Source: Halorussus litoreus (GTDB taxonomy: Archaea > Halobacteriota > Halobacteria > Halobacteriales > Haladaptataceae). Taken from it: a stretch of DNA of 44,040 bases. The notes beneath the pieces were generated by a model. The model was not told where the DNA came from. It did not search any database and was given only the letters and a program-made list of their open reading frames with translations. The position numbers were made by a program, and so were the translations under genes. Shown here piece after piece: positions 22,929 to 30,734 of this stretch (position 1 is the stretch's first letter; each line of letters starts with the position of its first letter). The stretch is from contig NZ_QLVG01000051.1 of the NCBI RefSeq assembly GCF_003382685.1, forward strand, positions 1 to 44,040. The letters run 5' to 3'.

Positions 22929-25900
22929 ATGACCGACGACACCGCGGGCGACGGACGGACCATCCTGCTCATCGGTAGCGGACCGATACAGATCGGACAG
23001 GCGGCCGAGTTCGACTACTCCGGGGCACAGGCCTGCCGGGCGCTACAGGAGGAGGGCGCGCGAGTCGTGCTGGTCAACTCCAACCCCGCGACCATCATGA
23101 CCGACCCCGAGATGGCCGACGAGGTGTACGTCGAACCCATCACCACCGAGGCCATCGCCGAGATCATCCGCGAGGAGCGCCCCGACGGCGTCATCGCCGG
23201 ACTCGGCGGCCAGACCGGGCTGAACGTGACGGCCGAACTCTCCGAAGAGGGCGTGCTCGAAGAGTACGACGTCGACATCATGGGCACGCCGCTGGACACC
23301 ATCTACGCCACCGAGGACCGGGATCTGTTCCGCCAGCGCATGCGCGAGCTGGGCCAGCCCGTCGCGCGCTCGACCACCATCACGCTCGACGAGGGCGAGG
23401 AGGTCGCCGCGATGGACGAGGAGAGCCTGCGCGAGCGCGTCGAGGTGGCGGTCGAGGAGGTCGGCGGCCTTCCGGTCATCGCCCGGACGACCTACACCCT
23501 CGGCGGGTCGGGGTCGGGCGTCGTGAGCGAGATGAACGAACTCTTAGAGCGCGTTCGGAAGGGCCTGCGCCTCTCGCGCAACGGCGAGGTGCTGATCACC
23601 GAGTCCATCGCCGGCTGGGTCGAACTGGAGTACGAGGTGATGCGCGACGCGGGCGACTCGTGTATCATCATCTGCAACATGGAGAACATCGACCCGATGG
23701 GCATCCACACCGGCGAGTCGACGGTCGTGACGCCCTCGCAGGTCATCCCGGACGACGGCCATCAGGAGATGCGCGACGCGGCCCTCGAAGTGATTCGGGA
23801 CCTCGGCATCCAGGGCGGCTGTAACATCCAGTTCGCGTGGCGCGACGACGGCACGCCCGGCGGGGAGTACCGCGTGGTGGAGGTCAACCCGCGCGTCTCC
23901 CGCTCGTCGGCGCTCGCCTCGAAGGCGACCGGCTACCCAATCGCCAGAGTCACGGCGAAAGTCGCGCTCGGCAAGCGCCTCCACGAGATCGACAACGAGA
24001 TCACCGGCGAGACCACCGCGGCGTTCGAGCCGGCCATCGACTACGTGGTGACGAAGGTGCCCCGCTGGCCCATCGACAAGTTCGCCGACGTCGACTTCGA
24101 GCTCGGCACCGCGATGAAGTCGACCGGCGAGGCGATGGCCATCGGCCGCACCTTCGAGGAGAGCCTGCTGAAGGCGCTCAGGTCCTCGGAGTACGACCCG
24201 GACGTGGACTGGGCCGCACTCGACGACGCGACGCTCGAAGCCGACTACCTCGAATCCCCGACGCCCGACCGGCCGTACGCGATGTTCGAGGCGTTCGACC
24301 GCGGCTACACCGTCGAGGAGGTCGTCGACCTCACTGGCATCTACGAGTGGTACGTCGAGCGCTACGCGAACGTGGCCGAGGCCGCGGTCGCGGCCCAGGA
24401 CGGCGACTTCGCGTCCGCCGCGGCGGTCGGGTTCACCGACCACGAGATCACCGCGATGGCGGGCGGCGAGTTCGACGACACCCACGCCTCGTGGCTCCCC
24501 GCGGCAACAGCCGACGAAGCCTCGGGTGATGCCGCGGCCGACGACGCGACGGTCACCGACGGCGGAGCGGTCGGCGCGAGCGACGACGGGGCGGGAACGA
24601 GCGTCGAGACAGTCGAAGCGGACGCCCCCGACCGGGACTTCAAGCAGGTCGACACCTGCGCGGGCGAGTTCGCGGCCTCGACGCCGTACTACTACTCCTC
24701 GCGCCAGCCCGGCGTCGGACTCGGCCGCGACGAGGTGCGGGTCGACCGGGACGCCGAGAGCGTCGTGGTCGTCGGCGGCGGCCCCATCCGCATCGGCCAG
24801 GGCGTGGAGTTCGACTACTGCTCGGTCCACGCGGTGCGCGCGCTCCGCGAGCAGGGAATCGACGCCCACGTCGTCAACAACAACCCCGAGACGGTCAGCA
24901 CGGACTACGACACGAGCGACGGGCTGTTCTTCGAGCCCATCACCGCCGAGGAGGTCGCCGACGTGGTCGAGACCACCGACGCCGACGGCGTGATGGTCCA
25001 GTTCGGCGGCCAGACCTCGGTCGACATCGGCGACCCGCTCGAAGCCGAATTGGAGCGCCGCGAACTCGACTGCGATATCCTCGGAACCTCGGTCGAGGCG
25101 ATGGACCTCGCGGAGGACCGCGACCGGTTCAACCGGCTGATGGACGACCTCGGGATCGCCCAGCCCGAAGGCGGGTCGGCCACGAGCGAGCAGGAGGCGC
25201 TCGACCTCGCCCACGACATCGGCTACCCCGTGCTCGTGCGCCCGTCCTACGTGCTCGGCGGTCGCGCGATGGAGGTCGTCCACGACGACGCGGAACTCAA
25301 GGAGTACATCGAGGAGGCCGTCAGGGTGTCGCCGGACAAACCCATCCTCGTCGACGAGTTCCTCGCGAACGCGGTGGAACTGGACGTGGACGCGGTGGCA
25401 GATGGGGAGGACGTGCTCATCGGCGGTATCATGGAGCACGTCGAGTCCGCCGGTGTCCACTCCGGGGACTCGGCCTGCATGATCCCGCCGCGCTCGCTCG
25501 ACGACGACACCCTCGGGCGCGTCCGCGAAGTCGTCGAGGACATCGCGGTGGCGCTCGACACCGTGGGGCTGCTCAACGTCCAGCTCGCGGTCCAGGAAGG
25601 CGAGGTGTACGTGCTCGAAGCCAATCCGCGCTCGTCGCGGACGGTGCCGTTCGTCTCGAAGGCGACCGGGGTCCCCATCGCGAAGCTCGCGGCGAAAGTG
25701 ATGGCCGGCGCGTCGCTGGCCGACCTCGCACCCAGCGAGCAGGTGCCAGAGCAGGTCAGCGTCAAGGAGGTCGTCCTGCCCTTCGACCGCCTGCCGGGCA
25801 GCGACCCCCGTCTCGGCCCGGAGATGAAGTCCACCGGCGAGGTGATGGGCACCGCGGACACCTTCGGCAAGGCCTACGACAAGGCACAGGACTCGACCGG

Positions 25901-26255
25901 CAAACCCATCCCCGACGACGGCACCGCACTCGTCGACCTGACCGACGACTTCGGCGAGTACTTCAGCACCGAGGAGTTCGCGACCTACTTCGACGTGGTC
26001 ACGCCCGACGAGTTCGGCGACAGCCCCGAGGAGTGGACTGCGCGCGCTGAACAGGCAGTAATCGACGGCGAGTTCGATCTGGTCGTCTCGCGGAACCGCG
26101 ACGTGCTCGAAACCGCGGTCGAGGAGGAGGTGACCTACTTCTCCACGGAGGCCAGCGCGCGCGCCGCGCTGGAGGCGCTCGACTCGCGCGACGAACCGCT
26201 CCACGTGAAGCCGGTCGGCGACCGGGTCAAGCAGGTGCGCGACTGGGGTCGCTGA
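22929..26255 (+). CDS. carB: Carbamoyl-phosphate synthase large subunit
   Basis: A 1108-residue enzyme that makes carbamoyl phosphate from bicarbonate, ammonia (from CarA) and two ATP, for pyrimidine and arginine synthesis. The N-terminal half starts TILLIGSGPIQIGQAAEFDY and contains TYTLGGSGSGVV and VEVNPRVSRSSALASKATGY. The second half repeats the layout with GGGPIRIGQGVEFDYCSVHA, RPSYVLGGRAMEVV and LEANPRSSRTVPFVSKATG. A C-terminal MGS-like allosteric region follows (about 1010-1108). It is longer than the usual ~1070 aa because of an acidic linker (about 518-575) between halves. Start at MTDDTAGDGRTILLIG; a TTTATTA box lies about 32 nt upstream. carA is not in the window. Confidence 0.97.
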   Translation: MTDDTAGDGRTILLIGSGPIQIGQAAEFDYSGAQACRALQEEGARVVLVNSNPATIMTDPEMADEVYVEPITTEAIAEIIREERPDGVIAGLGGQTGLNVTAELSEEGVLEEYDVDIMGTPLDTIYATEDRDLFRQRMRELGQPVARSTTITLDEGEEVAAMDEESLRERVEVAVEEVGGLPVIARTTYTLGGSGSGVVSEMNELLERVRKGLRLSRNGEVLITESIAGWVELEYEVMRDAGDSCIIICNMENIDPMGIHTGESTVVTPSQVIPDDGHQEMRDAALEVIRDLGIQGGCNIQFAWRDDGTPGGEYRVVEVNPRVSRSSALASKATGYPIARVTAKVALGKRLHEIDNEITGETTAAFEPAIDYVVTKVPRWPIDKFADVDFELGTAMKSTGEAMAIGRTFEESLLKALRSSEYDPDVDWAALDDATLEADYLESPTPDRPYAMFEAFDRGYTVEEVVDLTGIYEWYVERYANVAEAAVAAQDGDFASAAAVGFTDHEITAMAGGEFDDTHASWLPAATADEASGDAAADDATVTDGGAVGASDDGAGTSVETVEADAPDRDFKQVDTCAGEFAASTPYYYSSRQPGVGLGRDEVRVDRDAESVVVVGGGPIRIGQGVEFDYCSVHAVRALREQGIDAHVVNNNPETVSTDYDTSDGLFFEPITAEEVADVVETTDADGVMVQFGGQTSVDIGDPLEAELERRELDCDILGTSVEAMDLAEDRDRFNRLMDDLGIAQPEGGSATSEQEALDLAHDIGYPVLVRPSYVLGGRAMEVVHDDAELKEYIEEAVRVSPDKPILVDEFLANAVELDVDAVADGEDVLIGGIMEHVESAGVHSGDSACMIPPRSLDDDTLGRVREVVEDIAVALDTVGLLNVQLAVQEGEVYVLEANPRSSRTVPFVSKATGVPIAKLAAKVMAGASLADLAPSEQVPEQVSVKEVVLPFDRLPGSDPRLGPEMKSTGEVMGTADTFGKAYDKAQDSTGKPIPDDGTALVDLTDDFGEYFSTEEFATYFDVVTPDEFGDSPEEWTARAEQAVIDGEFDLVVSRNRDVLETAVEEEVTYFSTEASARAALEALDSRDEPLHVKPVGDRVKQVRDWGR

Positions 26256-26285
26256 GCGAGCCGGACGCCTGAGTAACTGTTCTTC

Positions 26286-26402
26286 CTACAGCATCGCGGT
26301 CCCGCGGTTGCACAGCGCGAGCGCGACCGCCCCGCCGAGGACGGTCTCGTGACGCTCCCGACGCGTGAACTCGTTCTCGGTTCCGAGGACCGGCGTTCCC
26401 AT
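26286..26402 (-). CDS. Possible 38-residue small protein, unknown
   Basis: A short open frame starting MGTPVLGTENEFTRRERHET and ending in a hydrophobic helix (VLGGAVALALCNRGTAML). It lies 30 bp past carB on the opposite strand, in a stretch with codon-like third-position GC. No promoter is obvious and I do not recognise it. It may be a real small membrane-associated peptide or the remnant of a longer gene. Confidence 0.3.
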   Translation of the reverse strand: MGTPVLGTENEFTRRERHETVLGGAVALALCNRGTAML

Positions 26403-26517
26403 GCCCGGGGATAGACTCACCGGTGGTGTATTTCTTCTGCCGGCCGCGGGAAAATTCGCTTTCCGAAACCAACCTCGCTCGCGTTGCGATGCTGTTCGGT
26501 CGAGGACCGACTCGCGC

Positions 26518-26874
26518 TCAGGTCCCGACGCCGGGATGCTGTTGCTGGTACTCCAGCAGCTGGGCCGCCCGGTCGGCCTTCGCCAGCAGGACCTCCTTGA
26601 GTTGGGGCGGGTTCCGGATGCGCGTGTCGTCGAGGACGCTCTCGGGCAGCGCCAGCGTTCCCTCCGGGAGGTCGTCTTCTCCGCGGACCGCGAGGTGGTG
26701 GCTGTCTACCTTCATCACGAGCGGGTTGTCGAGTCGTTCGATGCCCTCGCCGGAGGCGTACAGCTGTTCGTTGATGCGCTCGTGCTGTTCGCGGCGCATT
26801 GCCGCGTGGTCGCCGTCGGTCGGCTCGACGTAGAGCCGACCAAGGTAGTAGCCGCTCGAAAACTCCTCGAACAT
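26518..26874 (-). CDS. DUF5802 family protein
   Basis: A 118-residue haloarchaeal protein starting MFEEFSSGYYLGRLYVEPTD. The N-terminal strand region (YYLGRLYVEP), REQHERINEQLYASGEGIERLDNPLVMKVDSHHLAVRGE and the C-terminal PESVLDDTRIRNPPQLKEVLLAKADRAAQLLEY match the family I know as DUF5802; function unknown. Unlike many haloarchaeal proteins it is only mildly acidic. It is divergent from the DUF5815 gene across a 267-bp control region full of repeats. A CTTATGTC box lies about 30 nt upstream and a stronger TATATAAA about 50 nt upstream. Confidence 0.87.
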   Translation of the reverse strand: MFEEFSSGYYLGRLYVEPTDGDHAAMRREQHERINEQLYASGEGIERLDNPLVMKVDSHHLAVRGEDDLPEGTLALPESVLDDTRIRNPPQLKEVLLAKADRAAQLLEYQQQHPGVGT

Positions 26875-26922
26875 GAGACACGCTAACGTATATCACCACC
26901 AGACATAAGTCTTTCGTAAAGG

Positions 26923-26930
26923 TTTATATA
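26923..26930. promoter_or_regulatory. Strong TATA element TTTATATA in the DUF5802/DUF5815 gap
   Basis: The best TATA match in the gap. On the plus strand its predicted start site (about 26 nt on) falls just before the 21-bp repeat array, so it could drive a short RNA through 26958-27111. On the minus strand it could serve DUF5802 with a ~25-nt leader. Confidence 0.5.
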
Positions 26931-26957
26931 GTCGTGCAAAGACACTATTTAACAATA

Positions 26958-27061
26958 CGTGGAACGTCGCGGAATCCACGTGACACGTTTCGGAGCCACG
27001 TGACTCGTCGCGAGGTCCATATAACCCGTCACGAGGTCCACGTGATTCGTCGCGGAGGCAG
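26958..27061 (+). repeat. Array of five ~21-bp tandem repeats
   Basis: Units start at 26958, 26979 (20 nt), 26999, 27020 and 27041, with consensus CGTGANNCGTCGCGAGGTCC plus A. Five imperfect copies at two helical turns per unit are typical of iterated protein-binding sites, or of a repetitive RNA. It lies between divergent DUF5802 and DUF5815 genes. Confidence 0.7.
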
Positions 27062-27063
27062 CC

Positions 27064-27111
27064 AGCCCGCGACTCGGAGAACGCGCCGGCGCGTTCTCCG
27101 AGTCGCGGGCT
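27064..27111. repeat. 48-bp perfect palindrome abutting the DUF5815 TATA box
   Basis: AGCCCGCGACTCGGAGAACG plus CGCC, followed by its exact reverse complement with no loop. Its last T is the first base of TTTAAACG, the DUF5815 TATA box, so it covers the BRE position. It could be an operator, a terminator for a plus-strand RNA, or an inserted palindromic element. Confidence 0.8.
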
Positions 27112-27118
27112 TTAAACG
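27111..27118 (+). promoter_or_regulatory. TATA box of the DUF5815 gene
   Basis: TTTAAACG centred about 28 nt before the ATG at 27142. Confidence 0.65.
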
Positions 27119-27141
27119 CCCGAGAATCTAACCCTACTCCC

Positions 27142-27675
27142 ATGGCAGAACCGCGCGTTCCGGGCGGTCGCGGGGCCGAACTCGACCTGCCCTGCGGGGA
27201 GTCGGTCAACGTCCACGACCTCGACATGGGTATGCGCGAGTACGACTGCACGTGCGGCGCGAGCCACGCGGTCGTCACGGACGTCCACCCGCCCTCCCGG
27301 TTCGTCCCCGAGTTCCTCGTCGAGGTGCTCCGGGAGACGGTCGACACGGACGACGACCTCGGCGAGTTCGGCACGCCCCACGTGATGGGCGTCGTGCTCG
27401 AGGAGTTCCCGACCGAGGTCGTCAGCGAGAACGTCGAGGAGGACTCGGACGTGGGGTACGCGCTGGTGTGGGTCACCGACTTCGACTCGCGGCGCCTCCA
27501 CGAGATCGTGGTCGAACTCCTCGTCGAACTGATGGAGCACGCCGTCAGCCACGCGGAGGACGACGCCGCGATGACCCAGTTCGAGGAGAACATGCTGAAC
27601 TTCGACGTGGAAGCGTTCGTCGAGCAGTACCGCGAGGAGCGGGAGTTCTCCGGACCGCACGATCAGGCGGTGTGA
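27142..27675 (+). CDS. DUF5815 family protein
   Basis: A 177-residue acidic haloarchaeal protein. It begins MAEPRVPGGRGAELDLPCGE and has a Cys-containing N-terminal segment (LPCGESVNVHDLDMGMREYD then CTCGASHAVVTDVHPPSRF) that could bind a metal, with Cys18 and the CTC pair. A long amphipathic helical C-terminal half follows (HEIVVELLVELMEHAVSHAE, QFEENMLNFDVEAFVEQYRE). I recognise it as DUF5815, function unknown. Leaderless promoter as annotated. It is the last core-like gene before the AT-rich island. Confidence 0.87.
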   Translation: MAEPRVPGGRGAELDLPCGESVNVHDLDMGMREYDCTCGASHAVVTDVHPPSRFVPEFLVEVLRETVDTDDDLGEFGTPHVMGVVLEEFPTEVVSENVEEDSDVGYALVWVTDFDSRRLHEIVVELLVELMEHAVSHAEDDAAMTQFEENMLNFDVEAFVEQYREEREFSGPHDQAV

Positions 27676-27701
27676 GGGCCGCGTTCGAGACCGTTATTTC
27701 A

Positions 27702-27716
27702 CCTCCGTTCTGGAGG
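27702..27716. terminator. Short hairpin at the island boundary
   Basis: CCTCC-GTTCT-GGAGG just after the DUF5815 stop and before the AT-rich island, between converging genes. On the minus strand it follows the operon 28399/27745. Confidence 0.35.
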
Positions 27717-27744
27717 GGGGAAACTAATCTATCTAAATTCGAGG

Positions 27745-28383
27745 TTAATCTTGTAACCATTCACCCCAGTTCACGTCGAAGTAACCTGTACAACAGGCCC
27801 CGTTCACCTCCATCGTGATTTGATCAAGCGCCCCATTTATGTCGAACTTGTCGTGGCCACCATTAGTGATTCCAGAATCTCCATACGCTTTTGATTTGTC
27901 GTAGCTATCACCTGATTCAAGTGAACCACTGCCAGTCCCACAGACCATTCCCGTTGTATAGAAGTCAGTGTGTACCTGACCACCGTCTGCCGTAATCTCG
28001 ACAGTACCTTCTAGGTCGTATGTCGTATTACTTTGAGATACACGTAATGCTATCGAGGCCCCACAGCTATTCACTTCGAGATATCGGATGCGACCGTCAT
28101 GGCTGTAGGTATCGATACCTCCATCTTTGACTTTCCCGTCGATAACCGAATAGTTCGAGTAGTTGTACACATCGTCTCCAGCATTTGCTTTGCTCTCTTT
28201 GGTACAATTCGATGTATCGACTTCGATTATGTATTCTATTTCGTCATCGTCGTAGTAGTGCTCGACTTCTAGGTCAACGCTGTACGCGCTGGCTTGGCTA
28301 CTGAGTAGCGGAACAGAACCGATTGCAGTGGCTGAAACACCCGTTGCTTTTAAGAAGTTTCGTCGTGAGTTTGAATTGATCAT
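27745..28383 (-). CDS. Tat-exported protein of the halocin-like operon, unknown
   Basis: A 212-residue secreted protein. The N-terminus MINSNSRRNFLKATGVSATA is a clear twin-arginine signal (SRRNFLK), with likely cleavage after ASA near residue 33. There is no lipobox, so it is probably released. The mature part is rich in Asp, Tyr, Ser and Gly, with five Cys (in SNCTK, NSCGA, MVCGT and GACCTG), and looks all-beta. I recognise no domain. The DNA is AT-richer than the core genes, a sign of transfer. It is second in an operon: its ATG is 15 nt past the stop of the Cys-rich precursor gene, with GGAGGT at SD distance. It may be a maturation, immunity or partner factor; that is inference from context. 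Confidence 0.82.
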   Translation of the reverse strand: MINSNSRRNFLKATGVSATAIGSVPLLSSQASAYSVDLEVEHYYDDDEIEYIIEVDTSNCTKESKANAGDDVYNYSNYSVIDGKVKDGGIDTYSHDGRIRYLEVNSCGASIALRVSQSNTTYDLEGTVEITADGGQVHTDFYTTGMVCGTGSGSLESGDSYDKSKAYGDSGITNGGHDKFDINGALDQITMEVNGACCTGYFDVNWGEWLQD

Positions 28384-28388
28384 GTTTG

Positions 28389-28394
28389 GACCTC
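28389..28394 (-). promoter_or_regulatory. Shine-Dalgarno GGAGGT for the second island gene
   Basis: GGAGGT on the minus strand, six nt before the ATG at 28383, in the 15-nt gap after the upstream gene's stop. It supports translation from a bicistronic mRNA. Confidence 0.65.
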
Positions 28395-28398
28395 CATT

Positions 28399-29289
28399 TT
28401 AGTAATTGCAAGTTGTGCATCCACCGGGGCCGCCACATATATATGAGTCCGGGTAACATCCTCGTGGCTCGTGACATTCTCCCGACGATCCACAGACTGT
28501 ACAGCAGCGGTCCTGATCTTGACAGCAACAACACCCGTCACAGCACGCCGACCCTGTACAGTCTAAGATGTCACAAGAAGTTTCAGTGAAGCATTCACTC
28601 TCCCACGAGTAGCAAGAGTAACTACCACAGGAGGTACTCCCGCGATTTCGGCAAAGGTATGCAATTGTACCTTCCGTAGAGGGATCGTCTGATGTAGATA
28701 CGCTTTCATTGTCCATTTCACCGGGGCGTTTAGGATTAATTTCCACCCTTGATTTATCTATATTCGAAGCTCCTGTTATTCTGTAGTGAGTTGCCTTGAC
28801 GCGCTCACCGTTTCGTTTCGGGATGTCCGGTTTTAGAATACCTCGCGGGCGCGTGTCATTCCGTCCAGGGTTGAACGCGATTGTGAGTCTTCCGTTTTGA
28901 GTCTTTCGTCGGATTGTCACATGTGCAGTTGGTTTGCCATCTTTTGGATAATCAACACCCCAAACCCTTGTTCCAGATTCACTATCTAGATAGTCGCAAG
29001 CATTCAGGAGACCTCGAATTTGCACCTTGTTTTCTTTCAGAAGGCCATCTTGGGCGAGCTGTCTCACGAAAGTTCCATAACTATTTACGTATTTCATCAA
29101 ATAGTCAGTATCAGAGTACGATTCGCGAACGTTATTTAGTTGTTCTCTCTTCTCGCCTGGTTTTTCTTGTAGGTTGTCTTCCGCGGTGGCCGTACCGGTA
29201 ATTGAGCCTGTGGTTGCTACGCCTCCGAGTCCTTTAAGTATCTTCTTTCGCGTTATCCTGCCTTCATTTTCATGAGTCTTCTTTCCCAT
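28399..29289 (-). CDS. Tat-exported precursor with 20-Cys C-terminal peptide, halocin C8-like layout
   Basis: A 296-residue precursor. Residues 1-36 hold a Tat-like signal (TRKKILKGLGGVATTGSITG; Arg-Lys in place of Arg-Arg) ending at ATA-ED. A middle domain of about 175 residues (40-211) has an alpha/beta pattern including DYLMKYVNSYGTFVRQLAQD and GRLTIAFNPGRNDTRPRGI. The last 85 residues (212-296) contain 20 Cys, among them ACCDGCCCCQDQDRCCTVC. Halocin C8 is made from a Tat-exported ~283-aa precursor whose N-terminal ~207 residues are the immunity protein and whose C-terminal 76 residues are the Cys-rich toxin. The layout and sizes here match; the peptide sequence itself does not obviously. 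Codon use is AT-richer than the chromosome. A TTAAG box lies about 27 nt upstream. Confidence 0.75.
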   Translation of the reverse strand: MGKKTHENEGRITRKKILKGLGGVATTGSITGTATAEDNLQEKPGEKREQLNNVRESYSDTDYLMKYVNSYGTFVRQLAQDGLLKENKVQIRGLLNACDYLDSESGTRVWGVDYPKDGKPTAHVTIRRKTQNGRLTIAFNPGRNDTRPRGILKPDIPKRNGERVKATHYRITGASNIDKSRVEINPKRPGEMDNESVSTSDDPSTEGTIAYLCRNRGSTSCGSYSCYSWESECFTETSCDILDCTGSACCDGCCCCQDQDRCCTVCGSSGECHEPRGCYPDSYICGGPGGCTTCNY

Positions 29290-29507
29290 ACTGTATAATA
29301 TAAGAATACTAACTTAAGTACTTCTAAATATAATTTATATATTTTATATTACTTCATAAGCACAGAAAGTATCTATGGCCGGGTCCTCACTATCAGCTAT
29401 GTAAATACTACTTAGTCGTAACATTAATATGCTCATAGAAATAGACAGGATATTATTGGACTAACCATCCATAAAAGCTACAAATGTAGACAAGAGAAGA
29501 TTATTCT
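29290..29507. promoter_or_regulatory. AT-rich divergent promoter region of the island
   Basis: A 218-bp, strongly AT-rich gap with many TATA-like runs (TATAATATAA, TAATTTATATATTTTATATT). A minus-strand CTTAAG about 27 nt before 29289 and a plus-strand CCATAAAAG about 35 nt before 29508 are the best-placed boxes. No gene is seen in it. By eye it is the most AT-rich part of the window. Confidence 0.5.
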
Positions 29508-30404
29508 ATGAGCGATAATCCAAAGTTAGGCTCTTCAGATATAAATATAGGGGAGTACGTCCAATCACTGGTCCTGATTATATTGTGCTTGATAGGAAGT
29601 TTTGCAATTACGAACGCAGTAGTCCCAACGAGAGAATACCTATCGATGACTTTTAGCTTTGCCGAAACCCGTGCAGGGGGATGGTGGTTAATTCAGACGG
29701 TCCTCGCAGAGGCAACTTTTCTGGTCTTATTTTTGATAGCAATTGCAACAGTTACCGCGATTCGAAACGGAGGGTTGCTCTGGTGTTGCACGCTAACGAC
29801 GGCCCTCCCCCAAGGGATGGCAGTTGCTCTCTTCGGTTTGGACTCCTCGCTTTTGGAGATGGTTGAACCGTCCGTCCCCGTGGGCGTCGTCACAGGGATT
29901 GTTGGTTGGACTCTTGGGGCAGGGATAACAGTCGTCACGAACCGCTCCAGCGACGACCTGCGCATGGTTGTGTCCGGCCAGTGGACCGACCAGCGACGGA
30001 TCGGGGCACTCCTCGGTAGCTTCGTTGTGTTGCTGTTCACCGGCTACGTCGTCGTAACCGGAGCGGAGCTGATGACGGTGTATCTTGAACGCACGGTTGG
30101 ACGACCACGCAGCGGTATTGTGTTCTTCCTGGAGCTGTATCTCGTTCGCGCACCGCTGGTCGTCGTCTTCCTCCTCGGAATCGGCGCAGGCAACGCGGTT
30201 CGTGGTGGTGACGTCGTCACGAGTAGCGCACTCCCGACGGCCATACTGCTCGGGATGGCGTTCGCCACGTTCGGTTTCCCGCCCTTGCTTTTGAACGTCT
30301 TCTATCAGGGCGTTCCCGCCGGAATTCTTCTGGGGGCGCTCGGCTGGAGTGTCGGAATCGGAGCTGTGAAGCTCTATCACACACGCCGCTCCGCAGCCGC
30401 ATGA
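29508..30404 (+). CDS. Multi-pass membrane protein divergent from the halocin-like operon
   Basis: A 298-residue integral membrane protein with about eight hydrophobic segments in two similar halves: SLVLIILCLIGSFAITNAVV, VLAEATFLVLFLIAIATVTA, VGVVTGIVGWTLGAGITVVT, then LLGSFVVLLFTGYVVVTGAE, VRAPLVVVFLLGIGAGNAVR and AGILLGALGWSVGIGAVKLY. The halves look like an internal duplication (each ends G-x-x-GW-x-x-G-x-G). No named family recognised. The first ~270 bp are AT-rich like the island and the rest is GC-rich like the core, so the gene spans a composition boundary. Its position suggests immunity or export for the Cys-rich peptide, which is unproven. Confidence 0.78.
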   Translation: MSDNPKLGSSDINIGEYVQSLVLIILCLIGSFAITNAVVPTREYLSMTFSFAETRAGGWWLIQTVLAEATFLVLFLIAIATVTAIRNGGLLWCCTLTTALPQGMAVALFGLDSSLLEMVEPSVPVGVVTGIVGWTLGAGITVVTNRSSDDLRMVVSGQWTDQRRIGALLGSFVVLLFTGYVVVTGAELMTVYLERTVGRPRSGIVFFLELYLVRAPLVVVFLLGIGAGNAVRGGDVVTSSALPTAILLGMAFATFGFPPLLLNVFYQGVPAGILLGALGWSVGIGAVKLYHTRRSAAA

Positions 30405-30479
30405 AAACGCACCGATACGTGTCTGACGCCAGTCTGACTGAAGGTTAAGTGTCATTCTGACGTATAGGTACACGAACGC

Positions 30480-30701
30480 ATGGCTCAGAGCGCGAGGGAG
30501 TACGATAGGATTCGGACCGTCCTCGCCGAGGCCGACCCCGACGAGCCGTTGACCGCACGCGAGATTCTCCAGTTGCTCGAAGCCCACGGCGAGCAGATAG
30601 ACAGCGCCCACCGGATCGCCACCGTCCTCGGTCGGGCGGCCCGCGAGCGGGACGTGCAGGTCATCCAGTCGTCGCCGTACCGCTACCGACTCGAAACCTG
30701 A
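30480..30701 (+). CDS. Small winged-helix-like haloarchaeal protein
   Basis: A 73-residue protein starting MAQSAREYDRIRTVLAEADP. The pattern LTAREILQLLEAHGEQIDSAHRIATVLGRAARERDVQV followed by PYRYRL reads as a helix-turn-helix with a C-terminal beta wing, like small wHTH DNA-binding or anti-regulator proteins. No named family is certain. GGTTAAGTG lies about 35 nt and GTATAGGTA about 15 nt upstream. It is monocistronic, beside the island edge. Confidence 0.75.
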   Translation: MAQSAREYDRIRTVLAEADPDEPLTAREILQLLEAHGEQIDSAHRIATVLGRAARERDVQVIQSSPYRYRLET

Positions 30702-30734
30702 ACGGTCTTCGCCGTCTCGTTGCCGTCCGCCAAT

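Noticed and set aside
23544-26204. 886-residue minus-strand frame
   Set aside because: Antisense to carB; composition artefact of a high-GC codon pattern.
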